NCBI GenBank assembly: GCA_028868335.1
Contig: JAGWUU010000113.1
Location: forward strand, 1 to 9,531
Reading direction: 5' to 3'
Origin: Sphingomonadales bacterium
GTDB taxonomy: Bacteria > Pseudomonadota > Alphaproteobacteria > Sphingomonadales > Sphingomonadaceae
DNA length: 9,531 nt
The notes beneath the pieces were generated by a model that worked only from the letters and a program-made list of their open reading frames with translations, had not been told where the DNA came from and made no database searches. Made by a program: the position numbers and the translations under genes. Shown piece by piece: positions 1-6,083 of the stretch (its first letter is position 1; every line of letters begins with the position of its first letter).

Positions 1-298
1 ACACGTCGCGCCACTCGGGATGCTTGACATATCGCGCCTGGACGTAGGGGCAGATCGGAATGACCCGAAACCCGCGCTGGCGCGCATCGGCAACCAGAAA
101 GTCGACCAGCGCCGCCGCCACGCCGGTTCCACGCAATGCGTCGGGCGCCCCGGTGTGGTCGGCGCTGATCAGGTTCGGGCCGCGATGGGTGAAGGTCAGC
201 TCCGCCTCGGCGTCTATGCCCTCGACGCGCCCGACATAGCGGCCGTGTCGCGGTCCATCCTCGATGGCGATCGAGATCGCCGGTTGGGCGTCGGTCAT
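1..298 (-). CDS. GNAT-type N-acetyltransferase, YidJ-like (Acetyltransf_CG family), C-terminus cut by window edge
   Basis: The 99 visible residues match the small, single-domain GCN5-related acetyltransferases of the Acetyltransf_CG type, which presumably move an acetyl group from acetyl-CoA to an unidentified substrate in the cytosol. The N-terminal half is beta-rich (a GRYVGRVEG stretch near residue 19). It is followed by the acetyl-CoA-binding loop ALRGTGVAAALV at about 54-65 and the family's ending, IPICPYVQARYVKHPEW at about 80-96. Family members are about 90-110 residues long, so only a few residues should be missing. The ATG at 298 is preceded by AAGGAG with seven bases of spacing. The pirin gene upstream on the same strand is closed by an intrinsic terminator, so this gene is probably its own transcription unit. 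I saw no convincing promoter in 299-390. The substrate cannot be told from the sequence. Confidence 0.85.
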   Translation of the reverse strand, partial: MTDAQPAISIAIEDGPRHGRYVGRVEGIDAEAELTFTHRGPNLISADHTGAPDALRGTGVAAALVDFLVADARQRGFRVIPICPYVQARYVKHPEWRDV

Positions 299-390
299 AA
301 ATCCACTCCTTGCACCGGGGTATGGAACCTGCCGCCCTGCCCAATCAAACGCAAAGCCGGTCGGACGGTTCCGCCTTGGTCATTGCACAA

Positions 391-428
391 CGAAAACGCG
401 CCCGGGGCAATACCCTGCCCCGGGCGCG
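391..428 (-). terminator. Rho-independent terminator of the pirin gene
   Basis: A perfect 13-base inverted repeat (416-428 pairing with 397-409) closes a six-base loop. On the minus strand it is followed by TTTTCG. It begins seven bases after the pirin stop codon, exactly where an intrinsic terminator is expected. The stem is almost all G/C, so the hairpin should be very stable; the T-tract is short (four T). Confidence 0.85.
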
Positions 429-435
429 GGATAGA

Positions 436-1299
436 TCAGGCGGGAGCCATGGCGCCGAACCTGCCGCTGTTGAAGTCAGCGAAGGCCTGGCGTATTTCCG
501 CTTCGGTGTTCATCACGAAAGGTCCGTGGCCAACCACCGGCTCGTCGATCGGCTCGCCGGTCATCACCAGCAGCATGGTCTGGCCATCCGCTTTGATCTC
601 CACACCCTCGGCCGCAAGCGAAAGTTGCGCGATCTCGGCTTCGCCAAGACCTTGCCCATCGATCGTGACATGGCCGGACAAGACCGCGACCATCGTGGTG
701 TGGCCATCAGGCAAGGGCAGCGTCACCTGCGCGTCGGCATCAAGCCGGACATCCCACAGGTTGACCGGGCTGAATGTGCGGGCCGGTCCGCTGGTCCCCG
801 AAAAGTCGCCAGCGATGATCCGCGCACGGCCACCGTCGAGCGCGATCTCCGGGATCGAATCCCGCGTGATCGCCTGATAGCCTGGGGGCGTCATCTTGTC
901 CTTTGCGGGCAGGTTGACCCACAGTTGCACCATGCGGAACGGACCGCCGGTTTTTGAGTAGCCCGCGGAGTGATATTCCTCGTGAATGATCCCCGATCCG
1001 GCGGTCATCCATTGCACCTCGCCATTGCCGATGGTGCCCCCGCCGCCGGAATTGTCGCGGTGGCTGACTTCGCCGTCATAGACGATCGTGACCGTTTCGA
1101 AGCCGCGGTGCGGGTGTTGGCCAACGCCACGCGGATTGGCGGCATTGGGTTCGAAGGTCCACGGACCGGCATAGTCGAACAGCAGGAACGGGCTGATTGC
1201 GCGCGTGTCTCCGTTATAGCTGAACAGCGATCGGACCGGGAATCCATCACCAACCCAGTGACCGGCATTGTTGCGCAGGATCTTGTCGATTGTCTTCAT
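436..1299 (-). CDS. Pirin family protein (bicupin)
   Basis: This 287-residue protein has the full pirin architecture of two cupin barrels. The N-terminal barrel carries the metal-binding set: QHPHRGFETVTIV at 61-73 gives His62 and His64, and EVQWMTAGSGIIHEE at 94-108 gives His106 and Glu108. These match the iron ligands of human pirin. The C-terminal cupin covers roughly 170-280 and lacks such ligands, as usual. Some bacterial pirins oxidise quercetin and others bind partner proteins, so the exact role is open; it should be cytosolic. The ATG at 1299 has AAAGG six bases upstream. The gene diverges from an HxlR-type regulator, the likely controller. The leader before its ribosome site can form a hairpin (1314-1339). 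The length is normal and nothing is broken. Confidence 0.93.
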   Translation of the reverse strand: MKTIDKILRNNAGHWVGDGFPVRSLFSYNGDTRAISPFLLFDYAGPWTFEPNAANPRGVGQHPHRGFETVTIVYDGEVSHRDNSGGGGTIGNGEVQWMTAGSGIIHEEYHSAGYSKTGGPFRMVQLWVNLPAKDKMTPPGYQAITRDSIPEIALDGGRARIIAGDFSGTSGPARTFSPVNLWDVRLDADAQVTLPLPDGHTTMVAVLSGHVTIDGQGLGEAEIAQLSLAAEGVEIKADGQTMLLVMTGEPIDEPVVGHGPFVMNTEAEIRQAFADFNSGRFGAMAPA

Positions 1300-1313
1300 G
1301 TCGTGCCTTTCAA

Positions 1314-1339
1314 GGGAGCGTATTGTCCGCCCCGCTCCC
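1314..1339 (-). other. Inverted repeat / leader hairpin just upstream of the pirin ribosome-binding site
   Basis: A perfect seven-base inverted repeat, GGGAGCG (1314-1320) and CGCTCCC (1333-1339), encloses 12 bases. In a pirin mRNA starting upstream of it, the stem would end only three bases before the AAAGG ribosome site. It has no T-tract and is too close to the start codon to be a normal terminator. It could tune translation, or act as a DNA operator, since it also lies just upstream of the predicted HxlR -35 box. Confidence 0.4.
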
Positions 1340-1344
1340 GGGCG

Positions 1345-1373
1345 TTGTCTTTACGATGACCGCTACATATGTT
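1345..1373 (+). promoter_or_regulatory. Candidate promoter of the HxlR-type regulator
   Basis: TTGTCT (1345-1350) and TATGTT (1368-1373) are separated by 17 bases. Each box matches the sigma-70 consensus at four of six positions. The predicted start near 1380 would give a leader of about 36 bases that includes the GAAGGA ribosome site at 1402-1407. No comparably good promoter was found for the pirin gene on the other strand. Confidence 0.4.
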
Positions 1374-1384
1374 TGCCGTGCAAA
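1365..1384. promoter_or_regulatory. Two abutting palindromes, candidate HxlR operator
   Basis: ACATATGT (1365-1372) is a perfect eight-base palindrome lying over the predicted -10 box. TTTGC-CGT-GCAAA (1372-1384) is a perfect inverted repeat over the predicted start site. A regulator bound here would block its own promoter and could also act on the divergent pirin gene. HxlR/DUF24 proteins bind short dyads as dimers; which of the two is used, if either, is not shown by sequence alone. Confidence 0.35.
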
Positions 1385-1415
1385 AGTGAAAGTACGGTCC
1401 TGAAGGATACTGCAA

Positions 1416-1745
1416 ATGACCCGATCCGAAACTCCTCCGCCCGGCTGGACCTGTCCGGCGGAACGTGCCCTTGATTTCCTTGCCGGCAAGTGGCGTCCGA
1501 TGGTGATCTTCTGGCTTCTCGACGGTCCCCTGCGCTTCAACGAATTGCAGCGGCGGCTGGGCGCGATCACGCACCGCACCCTGTCACGGACGCTCAAGGA
1601 CATGGAATCAGACGGGCTGATCCTGCGCAACGATCACGGCGAAATTCCGCCCCGGGTGGACTATGCGCTGACAGCGCGCGGGCACAGCCTTCGGCCGGTG
1701 CTCGAAGCGCTGGAACGGTGGGCCGGAGAACCCCGCCCGGCATAG
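1416..1745 (+). CDS. HxlR (DUF24) family winged-helix transcriptional regulator
   Basis: This 109-residue DNA-binding protein shows the family pattern throughout. It has the N-terminal Cys at residue 13 (WTCPAERAL), the GKWRPMVIFWLLDGPLRFNEL segment at 24-44, the recognition-helix region ITHRTLSRTLKDMESDGL at 51-68, the wing ending IPPRVDYALTARG at 77-89, and a C-terminal dimerisation helix ending ERWAG. Family members such as YodB, HypR and QorR sense electrophiles or oxidants through this conserved N-terminal cysteine. Here it is the only cysteine in the protein, so a mixed-disulfide, alkylation or intersubunit-disulfide switch is the natural model. The ATG at 1416 has GAAGGA eight bases upstream. 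It diverges from the pirin gene, its probable target, and converges with the nitrobindin-like gene 22 bases beyond its stop; no terminator was seen there. Confidence 0.92.
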   Translation: MTRSETPPPGWTCPAERALDFLAGKWRPMVIFWLLDGPLRFNELQRRLGAITHRTLSRTLKDMESDGLILRNDHGEIPPRVDYALTARGHSLRPVLEALERWAGEPRPA

Positions 1746-1767
1746 GGACACGATGCGGCGCGCCAGA

Positions 1768-2421
1768 TCAGGCCGGGGCTTGCGCTCTGACGACCTTCAG
1801 CCAGGGATTGATGTCCGCTTCGCCAACCTTGACCAGCCGGTTGCTGTCATTGTGGTTGAACGGCGTCGTCTGCCCCTTGACCGTCATCATGGTACTCTGG
1901 CGGTAAGACCACGAACCGTCGTCGGCGAAATCGATCTGTAGCCGGTAGCTGTCGGTACGGAACGCCTGCTCAAGAAATTCGGTCGAACAGATGCCGTAGT
2001 CCGTGGTGCCGCGCCGCGCCTCGACCACGATCTGCCGGGCATCGGCCTCGGCATGGCCCGAGGCCAGAGCGATCTGACCGCGCGGAATCGCGAGCGTCTG
2101 CATGATCAGCCCGGTTGCAGGCTCCCACAACCAGTAGCCGATCTGATCGTGAAAGGTTGTCTCTTCGCCGGGGGTGTTGACGTGGATATGATAACGCAGG
2201 CCGTAGAACAGTTGCGGGCCATTGGTCTGCGGGTCGATTGGCTGCATCGTCACCCGCTCGGTAAAGGGCTTGCGTTCCGGTCCTTCGGCCTTGGGCGCAA
2301 TATCCTTGCCTTCGTCGCCCTGCCAGATTCCGGCCAGCCGCCGCAGCGGCCCCATGTTGGCCAGTGCATCGGGATCGATCGAGGCAGGTTCGGTGAAGAT
2401 GTCGGTGGCTTTGTCGGTCAT
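1768..2421 (-). CDS. Nitrobindin-like haem-binding beta-barrel protein (FABP-like / DUF1794)
   Basis: The 217-residue protein fits the FABP-like haem-binding beta-barrel family (nitrobindin/THAP4 fold), which binds ferric haem in a ten-stranded barrel and is linked to nitric oxide or peroxynitrite chemistry. Visible marks are LAGIWQGDEG at 29-38 (the GxWxG motif), YGLRYHIHV at 73-81, FHDQIGYWLWEPATGLIMQ at 90-108, IPRG at 112-115 and PFNHNDSNRLVKV near the end. His190 in that last segment sits where the haem ligand is expected. There is no signal peptide. The open frame reaches upstream to 2535, but that would overlap the DUF389 gene and add unconserved residues, so the ATG at 2421 is preferred. 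Its ribosome site is weak (AAGG 11 bases away, or GGA very close). It lies 73 bases after DUF389 on the same strand and may be co-transcribed. Confidence 0.85.
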   Translation of the reverse strand: MTDKATDIFTEPASIDPDALANMGPLRRLAGIWQGDEGKDIAPKAEGPERKPFTERVTMQPIDPQTNGPQLFYGLRYHIHVNTPGEETTFHDQIGYWLWEPATGLIMQTLAIPRGQIALASGHAEADARQIVVEARRGTTDYGICSTEFLEQAFRTDSYRLQIDFADDGSWSYRQSTMMTVKGQTTPFNHNDSNRLVKVGEADINPWLKVVRAQAPA

Positions 2422-2470
2422 TTTCCGGTTCGCCTTCAGTTCGTTCGTCCATGGGGCAGGCGCTATGCTC

Positions 2471-2486
2471 TGCCAGAATTCCGGCA
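2471..2486. repeat. Imperfect 16-base palindrome between DUF389 and the nitrobindin-like gene
   Basis: TGCCAGAATTCCGGCA reads the same on both strands except for one mismatched pair, with GAATTC at the centre. It sits in the 73-base gap before the nitrobindin-like gene. It could be an operator for an internal promoter, but no good promoter boxes accompany it. Confidence 0.3.
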
Positions 2487-2494
2487 AAGTCCAG

Positions 2495-4054
2495 CTATTG
2501 ACGCGCCCTGTCTGCGACTGGCGGTGACACGGCATGCACCACCGCCTGCCCGGTTCGCAAACCGGGCTTCTCCACCAGGTTCGCGGTCACGCCGGACCGG
2601 GCGAATTCCTTTTCCAGGGAGGAAGCATCCCCACCGGGAGCCGTATCGACATCGACCTTGCTGACCCCCCAGCGCGCCAACGCCCACAAGGCGATCTGCA
2701 CGCCTTCGCCTGACGATCCATCGGGGTTGGCCATCGCATCGACAGACAGGTTCGTCTCGAGCGGCGGCACGATCCGGATGACCCAGCCCCCGTTTGCGGC
2801 GCGCTGCCGTGCCTCGGCGGATCGGTAGTCACTCAGCGACCAGCCCGGAACCTCGAACGGCTCGACATAGACGGCCCGTCCGATCCAGTCGCTCCACATG
2901 CTGCGCACCGGAATGCCAAGCGCGTTGCGAATATCGTCGAACGGCGGGCCGCTGGCGACGAAATCGGCCAGGCCCCGCTCCGTCGCCGCGTTGGCCATGG
3001 CCCGGGCCTGCTGGGCGGTGTCGGACGCCATGACCTGCTGCACCCCGACGACGAGCGCCTTGCCCGCAATCGGCGTCAACTGCCCGAGCAACCGCTGATC
3101 GAGGTCGGTGACGTAGGTGCCTGCGATGGTCACCGCATGGACCTCGGGATCGCCGAACATCGGCCACTTGACGTTGAGTTGGGTGATGTTGGGCCGGTCG
3201 CTGCCGAATGCGTGGGTTATCGCCCGTCGCGTCTCCGAGCGGAGCGCGAGTTCGCGCTTTACCTGCGCCATGGTCATGGCGAGCGGCACCGCGAGGATCA
3301 GGAACATCGCGACCAGGATCGCCGAATAGCGCCATGACCACTCGACATTCCTCGCCAGGCGCGCGGCGCCGCTGAGCCGGGCGATCAGCGCGAAGGCAAA
3401 GGCGATGGCCGACAGGTTGGTGAGGAACAGTAGCAGCGCACCCAGCGCGTAGCCCATGTTCATCGTCCCCAGCCCATAGCCGACCGTCGCGAGCGGAGGC
3501 ATCAGCGCCGTCGCAATGGCGACACCGATCGCGGTTTCCCCCTTGGCCATGATCGTTGCGTATCCGCCAGCCAGACCGGAGAGCAGCGCCACCGCCAGAT
3601 CGAGCAGGTTTGGCTGGGTTCGCGCGAGGATTTCCGCGGTCACGTCATTGATCGGACTGATCAGGGTGATGATCATGCCAGTGCCGATCCCGATCCCGGC
3701 CCCCGCGGCAATGGACCGCGCCGCCTGACGGATCCGCTCGCCGTCGAGCGAAGCGAAGGCGATACCGAGCGCAGCGATCGGCCCCATCAGCGGCGAAACC
3801 AGCATGGCTCCGATCACCACCGCCGTTGATGACTGCAACAGGCCAAGGATCGCGATCCCGGCCGAAAGGCAGCACATCAGCGCGTAGCCCTTGTCGAAGT
3901 TCGCCCCGCTGATGATGCGTTGGCGCAGTTCGCTCGCCTCCCCGGTCGAAAGCTGTGGGATGAGCAGCGCGCGGCCCAGCCGCTCGCGCCAATGCAGCAA
4001 CTGCTCGCGCCATCCGGTCGGCCCGCGATCAGTGCCTGACGTCGCTTCGCTCAC
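2495..4054 (-). CDS. DUF389 family multi-spanning membrane protein
   Basis: From the chosen start this is a 519-residue inner-membrane protein. After a charged cytosolic N-terminus (1-55), about seven hydrophobic segments fall near 57-75, 77-101, 112-134, 150-170, 174-196, 200-226 and 242-263. They carry the DUF389 signatures VIGAMLVSPLMGPIAALG (80-97) and ATALMPPLATVGYGLG (181-196). The remaining 255 residues are soluble. DUF389 has no established biochemical function; a transport role is often guessed from its glycine-rich repeated membrane motifs. The GTG at 4054 follows GGGAGAGGGA at suitable distance. A GTG at 4093 would add 13 residues but has no clear ribosome site. The gene diverges from an SLC13 permease across a 266-base gap and precedes the nitrobindin-like gene. 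Confidence 0.88.
   Translation of the reverse strand: MSEATSGTDRGPTGWREQLLHWRERLGRALLIPQLSTGEASELRQRIISGANFDKGYALMCCLSAGIAILGLLQSSTAVVIGAMLVSPLMGPIAALGIAFASLDGERIRQAARSIAAGAGIGIGTGMIITLISPINDVTAEILARTQPNLLDLAVALLSGLAGGYATIMAKGETAIGVAIATALMPPLATVGYGLGTMNMGYALGALLLFLTNLSAIAFAFALIARLSGAARLARNVEWSWRYSAILVAMFLILAVPLAMTMAQVKRELALRSETRRAITHAFGSDRPNITQLNVKWPMFGDPEVHAVTIAGTYVTDLDQRLLGQLTPIAGKALVVGVQQVMASDTAQQARAMANAATERGLADFVASGPPFDDIRNALGIPVRSMWSDWIGRAVYVEPFEVPGWSLSDYRSAEARQRAANGGWVIRIVPPLETNLSVDAMANPDGSSGEGVQIALWALARWGVSKVDVDTAPGGDASSLEKEFARSGVTANLVEKPGLRTGQAVVHAVSPPVADRARQ
2549..2566. repeat. Hairpin repeat copy 1 (CCCGG-N8-CCGGG), inside the DUF389 3' end
   Basis: CCCGGTTCGCAAACCGGG lies within the last codons of the DUF389 gene. 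The pairing extends to eight perfect bases (2548-2555 with 2560-2567) around a four-base loop. A near copy, 16 of 18 bases identical, occurs at 4292-4309. It has no T-tract on either strand, so it is not a standard terminator. Two copies this similar can arise by chance in a GC-rich 9.5 kb window. Confidence 0.3.
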
Positions 4055-4223
4055 GCTGCTTCCCTCTCCCTGCGTCGGCGATGCCGGAGGCACCCGCCGC
4101 TGATTTCGCCCTCATCGCGGCCATGTCGATCGACGGGGCGGGACAGGTCTGGCCAAAGCCCATCGCCACGCCCCAGGACCGGGGCCGAACCGATTGGACC
4201 TAGCGCCCCCACCATTTCCCCCT

Positions 4224-4252
4224 ATCATCGCCGGATGAGTACATACGACCAA
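4224..4252 (-). promoter_or_regulatory. Weak candidate promoter for the DUF389 gene
   Basis: On the minus strand TTGGTC (4252-4247) and GATGAT (4229-4224) are 17 bases apart. Matches to the sigma-70 consensus are three and four of six. It would leave a leader of about 160 bases. The rest of the gap (4055-4223) shows nothing I recognise. Confidence 0.22.
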
Positions 4253-4262
4253 CCCATTCTAT

Positions 4263-4290
4263 TTGGCCGGTTTCACTCTGCTCCAATTAT
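4263..4290 (+). promoter_or_regulatory. Candidate promoter for the SLC13-type permease
   Basis: TTGGCC (4263-4268) and AATTAT (4285-4290) are 16 bases apart, each matching the sigma-70 consensus at four of six positions. The predicted start near 4297 gives a leader of about 24 bases before the TTG start codon. Confidence 0.35.
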
Positions 4291-4291
4291 C

Positions 4292-4309
4292 CCCGGCACG
4301 CAAACCGGG
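4292..4309. repeat. Hairpin repeat copy 2, overlapping the permease ribosome-binding site
   Basis: CCCGGCACGCAAACCGGG pairs five bases around an eight-base loop and differs from the copy at 2549-2566 at two positions in the loop. The right arm includes most of GGGAA (4307-4311), the only ribosome-site-like sequence before the TTG start at 4321. If the transcript begins upstream of it, the hairpin would partly hide that site. Confidence 0.3.
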
Positions 4310-4320
4310 AACGGCGCGCC

Positions 4321-6054
4321 TTGATCAGCCATGCGCAAATCAGCGGTTTGATCCTCGCACTGTCGCTGGCGATGTTCGTCAGCGAGAAGGTGCGTCACGA
4401 TCTGGTTGCCGTGATTGCCCTGATCGCCTGCATCGTCACCGGACTGGTCCCCCCTGCCAAGGCGCTGATCGGCTTTTCCGACCCGGCGGTAATCGCGGTC
4501 GCGGCGGTTCTGGTGGTCGGGCGGACGCTCGAACTGAGCGGCGGCGCGGGCGCCGTGGCTGACCGGCTGATGCCCCGTGGCGCACCGTTCGGCGTGCGGA
4601 TGCCGATCCTGCTGGTGATCGGCGCGGTGCTCTCGGCGTTCATGAACAACATCGCCGCGCTGGTAGTCACCATGCCGATCGCCACGCGGATCGCCAGTGA
4701 CAGCCGCCTGTCCCCCGGCGCGATTCTCATGCCGCTGTCGTTCGCGACGATCCTTGGCGGCATGACGACGCTGATCGGCACTCCGGCGAACCTCATCATC
4801 TCGTCGGTGCGCGAGCGCCTGCTTGGCCAGGGCTTCAGCTTCTTCGCCATGACGCCCGTTGGCCTGCTGGCTTGCGTGCTGGGAATAACCTACGTCTCGG
4901 TGATCGGCTGGCGGATGCTGCCGTCGCGGCGCAAGGCGGCGCGCGCGGCGCGCGATCCGTGGCTGACCTACGAACTCAGGATCGACCAGGGAGTCAGCCT
5001 GCCTCGCGATGCCTTGCAGGCGGTCCTGCGCAAGCATCGCGCAAGGTTGATCGGCATCGTCAGGGGAAACCAGATCGTCGGCTGGCCGGAAAACGATGCG
5101 CTGCTGCATGACGACCGCCTTCTGGTCATCGGCCGGACCGACCCGATTCTGATCGAGGCTGAACTGCCTTTCCTTACCGACGACTCTCGCTCCGCGTCGT
5201 TCAGCCATGTCCTTCAGGTCAGCGTCGCGCACGGATCGCGGCTGATTGGCCGTTTCTACGAGGACCTCACCCTGTTGACGTCGGGACTGCTGCGGGTCGT
5301 CGCGGCCGGTCCCCGCGCCGCGCGCATGCGCCGTCCGCTCCGCCAGATGCGGATCGCCGCCGGGGATCAGCTCTTTCTGGAAGGCCGTGCGGAAGACCTG
5401 GCGCAGTATGCAGCCCAATTGCGGCTGCTCGAAGTCGACCATTATGAACGTGCCAACGTCCGGCGCGCACGCGCCTGGTCGGTCGCCGTGGTTTTTCTCG
5501 CGGCGATCGTCGCTATCGTCGCCTTCTCGATCCCGGCGTGGCTGGCGTTCTTCGTCGCGGCGGCGATCTACGCGGCGACCGGGCTGATCCCTTCCAAGGA
5601 AATCTACTCGTCGATCGACTGGAGCGTGATCGTCCTGCTGGCGGCGATGATCCCCGTCGGATCGAGCTTCGAAAGCAGCGGCGCGTCGGACTACGTTGCA
5701 AACTGGCTGGGCTCGACGCTGGCCGGCCAGAGCCTGTTCGTCACGATCGCGGCCATGTGCCTGGTGACGATGCTGCTTTCGATCTTTCTCAACAACGTCG
5801 CCACGGCGCTTGTCATGGCGCCTTTGGGAGTCGAGGTGGCCAAGCTGCTCCACGCCCCGCCCGACGCCCTGCTGCTGGCGGTACTGATCGGAGCATCGTC
5901 GGATTTCCTCACGCCGATCGGCCACCAGAACAACCTGCTGGTGATGGCGCCCGGTGGGTACAGGTTTTCCGACTATTCCAGGATGGGGGCGATGATGACG
6001 GTTATCGTCGTTCTTGGCACGGCAACGTACCTCTCCCACGTCTTTGGGCGATGA
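4321..6054 (+). CDS. SLC13/DASS-type anion permease with two RCK_C (TrkA-C) domains
   Basis: This 577-residue inner-membrane transporter has the inverted-repeat DASS layout. The first membrane half (about 5-200) carries SAFMNNIAALVVTMPIA (105-121) and GTPANLIIS (153-161). A cytosolic insert (about 210-375) reads as two RCK_C domains (LRKHRARLIGIVRGN... and VLQVSVAHGSRLIG...). The second half (about 385-575) carries IFLNNVATALVMAP (488-501) and GHQNNLLVM (534-542). The paired NN motifs bind Na+ and substrate in the family. Relatives with RCK_C inserts, such as algal SAC1/SLT-like proteins, act on sulfate; other members take dicarboxylates, so the substrate here is open. TTG at 4321 is the first possible start after the in-frame stop at 4201, and the N-terminus fits the family. 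The gene converges with the TolC gene, 29 bases between stops, without a visible terminator. Confidence 0.9.
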   Translation: MISHAQISGLILALSLAMFVSEKVRHDLVAVIALIACIVTGLVPPAKALIGFSDPAVIAVAAVLVVGRTLELSGGAGAVADRLMPRGAPFGVRMPILLVIGAVLSAFMNNIAALVVTMPIATRIASDSRLSPGAILMPLSFATILGGMTTLIGTPANLIISSVRERLLGQGFSFFAMTPVGLLACVLGITYVSVIGWRMLPSRRKAARAARDPWLTYELRIDQGVSLPRDALQAVLRKHRARLIGIVRGNQIVGWPENDALLHDDRLLVIGRTDPILIEAELPFLTDDSRSASFSHVLQVSVAHGSRLIGRFYEDLTLLTSGLLRVVAAGPRAARMRRPLRQMRIAAGDQLFLEGRAEDLAQYAAQLRLLEVDHYERANVRRARAWSVAVVFLAAIVAIVAFSIPAWLAFFVAAAIYAATGLIPSKEIYSSIDWSVIVLLAAMIPVGSSFESSGASDYVANWLGSTLAGQSLFVTIAAMCLVTMLLSIFLNNVATALVMAPLGVEVAKLLHAPPDALLLAVLIGASSDFLTPIGHQNNLLVMAPGGYRFSDYSRMGAMMTVIVVLGTATYLSHVFGR

Positions 6055-6083
6055 ACGCCAGCGTCATCCTGCCGCACGTCCAA

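Noticed and set aside
20..957. Long plus-strand open frames over the acetyltransferase and pirin genes
   Set aside because: They are low-information antisense frames; the minus strand carries conserved families with good ribosome sites and a terminator.
1757..1764. GGCGCGCC palindrome between the convergent HxlR and nitrobindin-like genes, considered as a terminator
   Set aside because: It has no loop and no T-tract on either strand; a short GC palindrome is common in such DNA.
2422..2535. 38-residue N-terminal extension of the nitrobindin-like protein
   Set aside because: It would overlap the end of DUF389 and adds no family sequence.
2053..2664. Plus-strand open frame opposite the nitrobindin-like and DUF389 genes
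   Set aside because: It crosses two well-supported minus-strand genes and has no recognisable motif.
4273..6039. A 588-codon open frame antisense to the permease gene
   Set aside because: Its product is an Arg/Asp/His/Gln-rich string without domains, typical of the antisense frame of a GC-rich gene. The plus-strand frame encodes an unmistakable transporter.
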